From an uncultured beta proteobacterium (GTDB taxonomy: Bacteria; Pseudomonadota; Gammaproteobacteria; Burkholderiales; Burkholderiaceae): DNA of 8,573 bases. Below the pieces are notes generated by a model. That model worked only from the letters and a program-made list of their open reading frames with translations, did not search any database and was not told where the DNA came from. Numbering within the stretch: the first letter of the stretch is position 1; each line of letters starts with the position of its first letter. Positions 7,002 through 8,573 of the stretch are shown piece by piece. The stretch is taken from contig CAJAFJ010000497.1 of assembly GCA_903938955.1 (NCBI GenBank), positions 1 through 8,573 of the forward strand, in the 5' to 3' direction. The translations under genes and the position numbers were made by a program.

Positions 7002-7044
7002 AAACCCTTGGTGTAGTGCAATTTTCCTAGGTGTAAACCCTTGG
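7002..7044. promoter_or_regulatory. Paired ACCCTTGG motifs, possible operator, copy 2
   Basis: AAACCCTTGG occurs at 7002-7011 and again, identically, at 7035-7044, 33 bp apart. In copy 1 both halves read CCCTAGG, so the same A-to-T change is present in both halves here. Matched change in both halves suggests gene conversion or selection for equal sites. A separate CCTAGG lies between them at 7026-7031. Confidence 0.4.
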
Positions 7045-7109
7045 ATTTTGACCCGAATTTGGTCGCGTCCATAGGGCGGGCTGTTTTGGCCGAGCCGCGC
7101 AGAAAAAAC

Positions 7110-7124
7110 TGGCATGTCGTTTGC
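7110..7124 (+). promoter_or_regulatory. Sigma-54 (-24/-12) promoter of benA
   Basis: TGGCATGTCGTTTGC, identical in all 15 bases to the amidohydrolase promoter, with canonical GG-to-GC spacing. The start is expected near 7136, giving a leader of roughly 105 nt before the benA GTG. Confidence 0.85.
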
Positions 7125-7145
7125 AAAGAGAGATTCCGTAAGACA

Positions 7146-7169
7146 AAAGTGTCGGGGCGTGATCAGCAG
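7146..7169 (+). promoter_or_regulatory. Conserved early leader block (benA copy)
   Basis: These 24 bases, beginning AAAGTGTCGG and ending GATCAGCAG, differ at one position from 5077-5100 in the amidohydrolase leader. The bases between the promoter and the block differ and include a 6-bp length change. The block lies about 10-35 nt into the predicted transcript. It could be an mRNA element, a regulator or small-RNA binding site, or simply well-preserved repeat. Confidence 0.4.
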
Positions 7170-7194
7170 GATGGCCTGGCTCAAATCATTTTTT

Positions 7195-7210
7195 GCCTGC
7201 CAGGGCAGGC
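7195..7210 (+). other. Stem-loop in the benA 5' leader
   Basis: GCCTGCC-AG-GGCAGGC forms a strong 6-7 bp GC stem ending 20 nt before the benA Shine-Dalgarno sequence. It is preceded by six T residues and not followed by any on the plus strand, so it is unlikely to be a terminator for benA. It is not present in the amidohydrolase leader. A role in mRNA stability is possible. Confidence 0.35.
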
Positions 7211-7241
7211 GTCCAAATTAAACAGCGAACAGGAGATCAGA

Positions 7242-8573
7242 GTGATACAGAATCAAGACAACTCGGCCAAGATTAGCCAATTGGAGTCCATGCTCGAAGA
7301 CGATCCGGTCAAGCACGCCCATCGGCTGGACCGTGCGGCCTTCACAGATGAAGAGCTCTTCGAGCTGGAGATGAAATACATCTTCGAAGGCAACTGGGTG
7401 TTCCTCGGCCACGAAAGCCAGTTGCCCAATATCAACGACTACCTGACCGTCTATATCGGTCGCCAGCAGGTCGTGATCACCCGCAGCAAGGACGGCAAAC
7501 TCAATGCTTTCGCCAACACCTGCACGCACCGCGGTGCCACGCTGGCGCGCCACAAGAAGGGCAACAAGTCCAGCTTCACTTGCCCGTTCCATGGCTGGAC
7601 CTTCAACAACAGCGGCAAACTGCTTAAGGTCAAGGACCAGACGGCCGACGCCGGTTACCCACCCAGCTTCAACGCCGAAGGCAGCCATGACCTGGTGCGC
7701 ATCGGCGCCTTTGACAGCTACCGCGGCTTCCTGTTCGGCAGCATTGAGGCTGACGTCCTGCCGCTGACCGAACACCTGGGCGAATCCGCCAAGATCATCG
7801 ACATGATCGTCGACCAGTCGCCTGAAGGCATCGAAGTGCTGCGTGGCACCTCGACCTACACCTTCGACGCCAACTGGAAGCTGCAAGCCGAGAACGGCGC
7901 TGACGGCTACCACGTCACAGCGGTGCACTGGAACTACGCGGCCACCACCGGCCGCCGTGGCGCCGACGGCCAGGTCGACACCATCAAGGCCATGAGCGCC
8001 GGCAAGTGGGCGCAGCAAGGCGGCGGCTCTTACTCCTTCAAGCATGGTCACATTCTGCTGTGGACCAACTGGGCCAATCCGGAAGATCGTCCGCTGTGGG
8101 CCAAGCGTGCCGAATGGGTCGAGAAGTTTGGTGAAGATCGGGCCGACTGGATGCTGCGCAAGTCGCGCAACCTGTGCCTGTACCCCAACGTCTACCTGAT
8201 GGACCAGTTCAGCTCGCAAATCCGCACCATCCGCCCGATTGCGGTCAACAAGAGCGAAGCCACCATCTACTGCATCGCACCCAAGGGGGAGCCGGCTGAA
8301 GCGCGCGCCCGCCGCTTGCGCCAGTACGAAGACTTCTTCAACGCCACCGGCATGGCCACGCCCGACGACTTGGAAGAGTTCCGCGCCTGCCAAACCGGCT
8401 TCGAGGCTCGCATCGTCAAGTGGAACGACATGAGCCGGGGTGCCACGCACTGGGTCAAGGGGCCGGATGCGACCGCTGACCTGATCGGCCTCAAGCCGGA
8501 GCTGAGCTGCATCAAGACCGAAGACGAAGGCTTGTACATCGGCCAGCATGAATACTGGTTAGAGACCATGAAG
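7242..8573 (+). CDS. benA: Benzoate 1,2-dioxygenase large (alpha) subunit, 3' end outside window
   Basis: Rieske non-heme iron oxygenase subunit which, with BenB and the reductase BenC, converts benzoate to its cis-1,2-diol carboxylate in the cytoplasm. The 444 residues visible are nearly all of the roughly 460 of known BenA proteins; the end lies past the right edge. The Rieske [2Fe-2S] ligands are C94-T-H96 and C114-P-F-H117. The catalytic iron site is in [19 protein letters not shown] (218-236), with H224 and H229 as ligands and bridging D221; the third ligand is probably D396 in WNDMSRG. Stretches such as [33 protein letters not shown] and [30 protein letters not shown] segments are typical of BenA rather than of anthranilate or ring-hydrolysing relatives; toluate dioxygenase XylX is the closest alternative. 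GTG 7242 is chosen because AGGAG (7231-7235) stands 6 nt upstream and no better start lies near. It follows copy 2 of the sigma-54 module; benB and benC are expected downstream. Confidence 0.95.
   Translation, partial: MIQNQDNSAKISQLESMLEDDPVKHAHRLDRAAFTDEELFELEMKYIFEGNWVFLGHESQLPNINDYLTVYIGRQQVVITRSKDGKLNAFANTCTHRGATLARHKKGNKSSFTCPFHGWTFNNSGKLLKVKDQTADAGYPPSFNAEGSHDLVRIGAFDSYRGFLFGSIEADVLPLTEHLGESAKIIDMIVDQSPEGIEVLRGTSTYTFDANWKLQAENGADGYHVTAVHWNYAATTGRRGADGQVDTIKAMSAGKWAQQGGGSYSFKHGHILLWTNWANPEDRPLWAKRAEWVEKFGEDRADWMLRKSRNLCLYPNVYLMDQFSSQIRTIRPIAVNKSEATIYCIAPKGEPAEARARRLRQYEDFFNATGMATPDDLEEFRACQTGFEARIVKWNDMSRGATHWVKGPDATADLIGLKPELSCIKTEDEGLYIGQHEYWLETMK

Larger units (their letters stand above)
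6892..7179 (+). repeat. Regulatory module, copy 2 (before benA)
   Basis: Partner of the direct repeat at 4831-5110, about 2.06 kb downstream in the same orientation. It retains the inverted repeat, the CATTTGA direct repeat (6965-6971 and 6974-6980), the ACCCTWGG pair, the full -24/-12 promoter and the early leader block. The segment just before the promoter (about 7012-7108) is the most diverged part. The copies place the amidohydrolase and benA under what looks like common control. Confidence 0.88.

Noticed and set aside
7002..7044. LysR-type (BenM) binding site before benA
   Set aside because: The boxes are direct repeats of ACCCTTGG rather than the T-N11-A dyad expected for LysR proteins, and no LysR gene is in the window.
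7195..7210. Rho-independent terminator or attenuator in the benA leader
   Set aside because: The T-run precedes the stem on the plus strand instead of following it, and no alternative pairing with the ribosome binding site was evident.
7218..8549. Open frame (443 codons) antisense to benA
   Set aside because: It mirrors the BenA codons and shows no recognisable domain, whereas the plus-strand frame has the full Rieske and iron motifs.

Overview
The window looks like the chromosome of a betaproteobacterium, probably Burkholderiales and Comamonadaceae-like. This rests on the high GC content, the style of the genes, and the mix of pyruvate carboxylase, a BenE-type transporter, a XylR/DmpR-type sigma-54 activator and benzoate dioxygenase. 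The genus cannot be fixed from sequence alone. No tRNA, rRNA, CRISPR array or intact insertion sequence was seen.

Layout: (1) 1-1326 (+) is the 3' part of a pyruvate carboxylase gene, cut by the left edge. (2) 1482-2765 (-) encodes a BenE-family benzoate/H+ symporter, convergent with the carboxylase. (3) 2793-4667 (-) encodes a XylR/DmpR-family sigma-54 activator (XylR_N, V4R, AAA+, Fis HTH), 27 bp upstream of benE and probably in the same operon. Its ATG overlaps the stop codon of a 13-codon leader ORF that has a good ribosome binding site. (4) About 4706-5168 is a divergent control region. (5) 5169-6500 (+) encodes an exported M20 amidohydrolase of the hippurate/N-acyl-amino-acid type. (6) 6501-7241 is a long intergenic stretch whose second half is a diverged copy of the control region in (4). 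(7) 7242-8573 (+) encodes the benzoate 1,2-dioxygenase large subunit BenA, cut by the right edge roughly 15-20 codons before its end.

The main observation is that one regulatory module occurs twice as a direct repeat about 2.06 kb apart (about 4831-5110 and 6892-7179), once before the amidohydrolase and once before benA. Each copy has the same 16-bp inverted repeat, a nearby 7-bp direct repeat, a pair of ACCCTWGG motifs, an identical strong -24/-12 sigma-54 promoter (TGGCATGTCGTTTGC), and a conserved block in the early transcribed leader. The neighbouring V4R-type activator is the obvious candidate to drive both promoters. A third, weaker -24/-12-like site points back towards the activator gene and could provide autoregulation.

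Inferred biology: a periplasmic amidohydrolase could release benzoate from hippurate-like conjugates (unproven substrate). BenE would import it and BenABC would dihydroxylate it. All would be controlled by one aromatic-sensing sigma-54 activator, whereas the well-studied ben systems use the LysR-type BenM or the AraC-type BenR. The regulator-promoter link and the amidohydrolase substrate are inferences. The gene identities, the promoter cores and the duplication are visible in the sequence.
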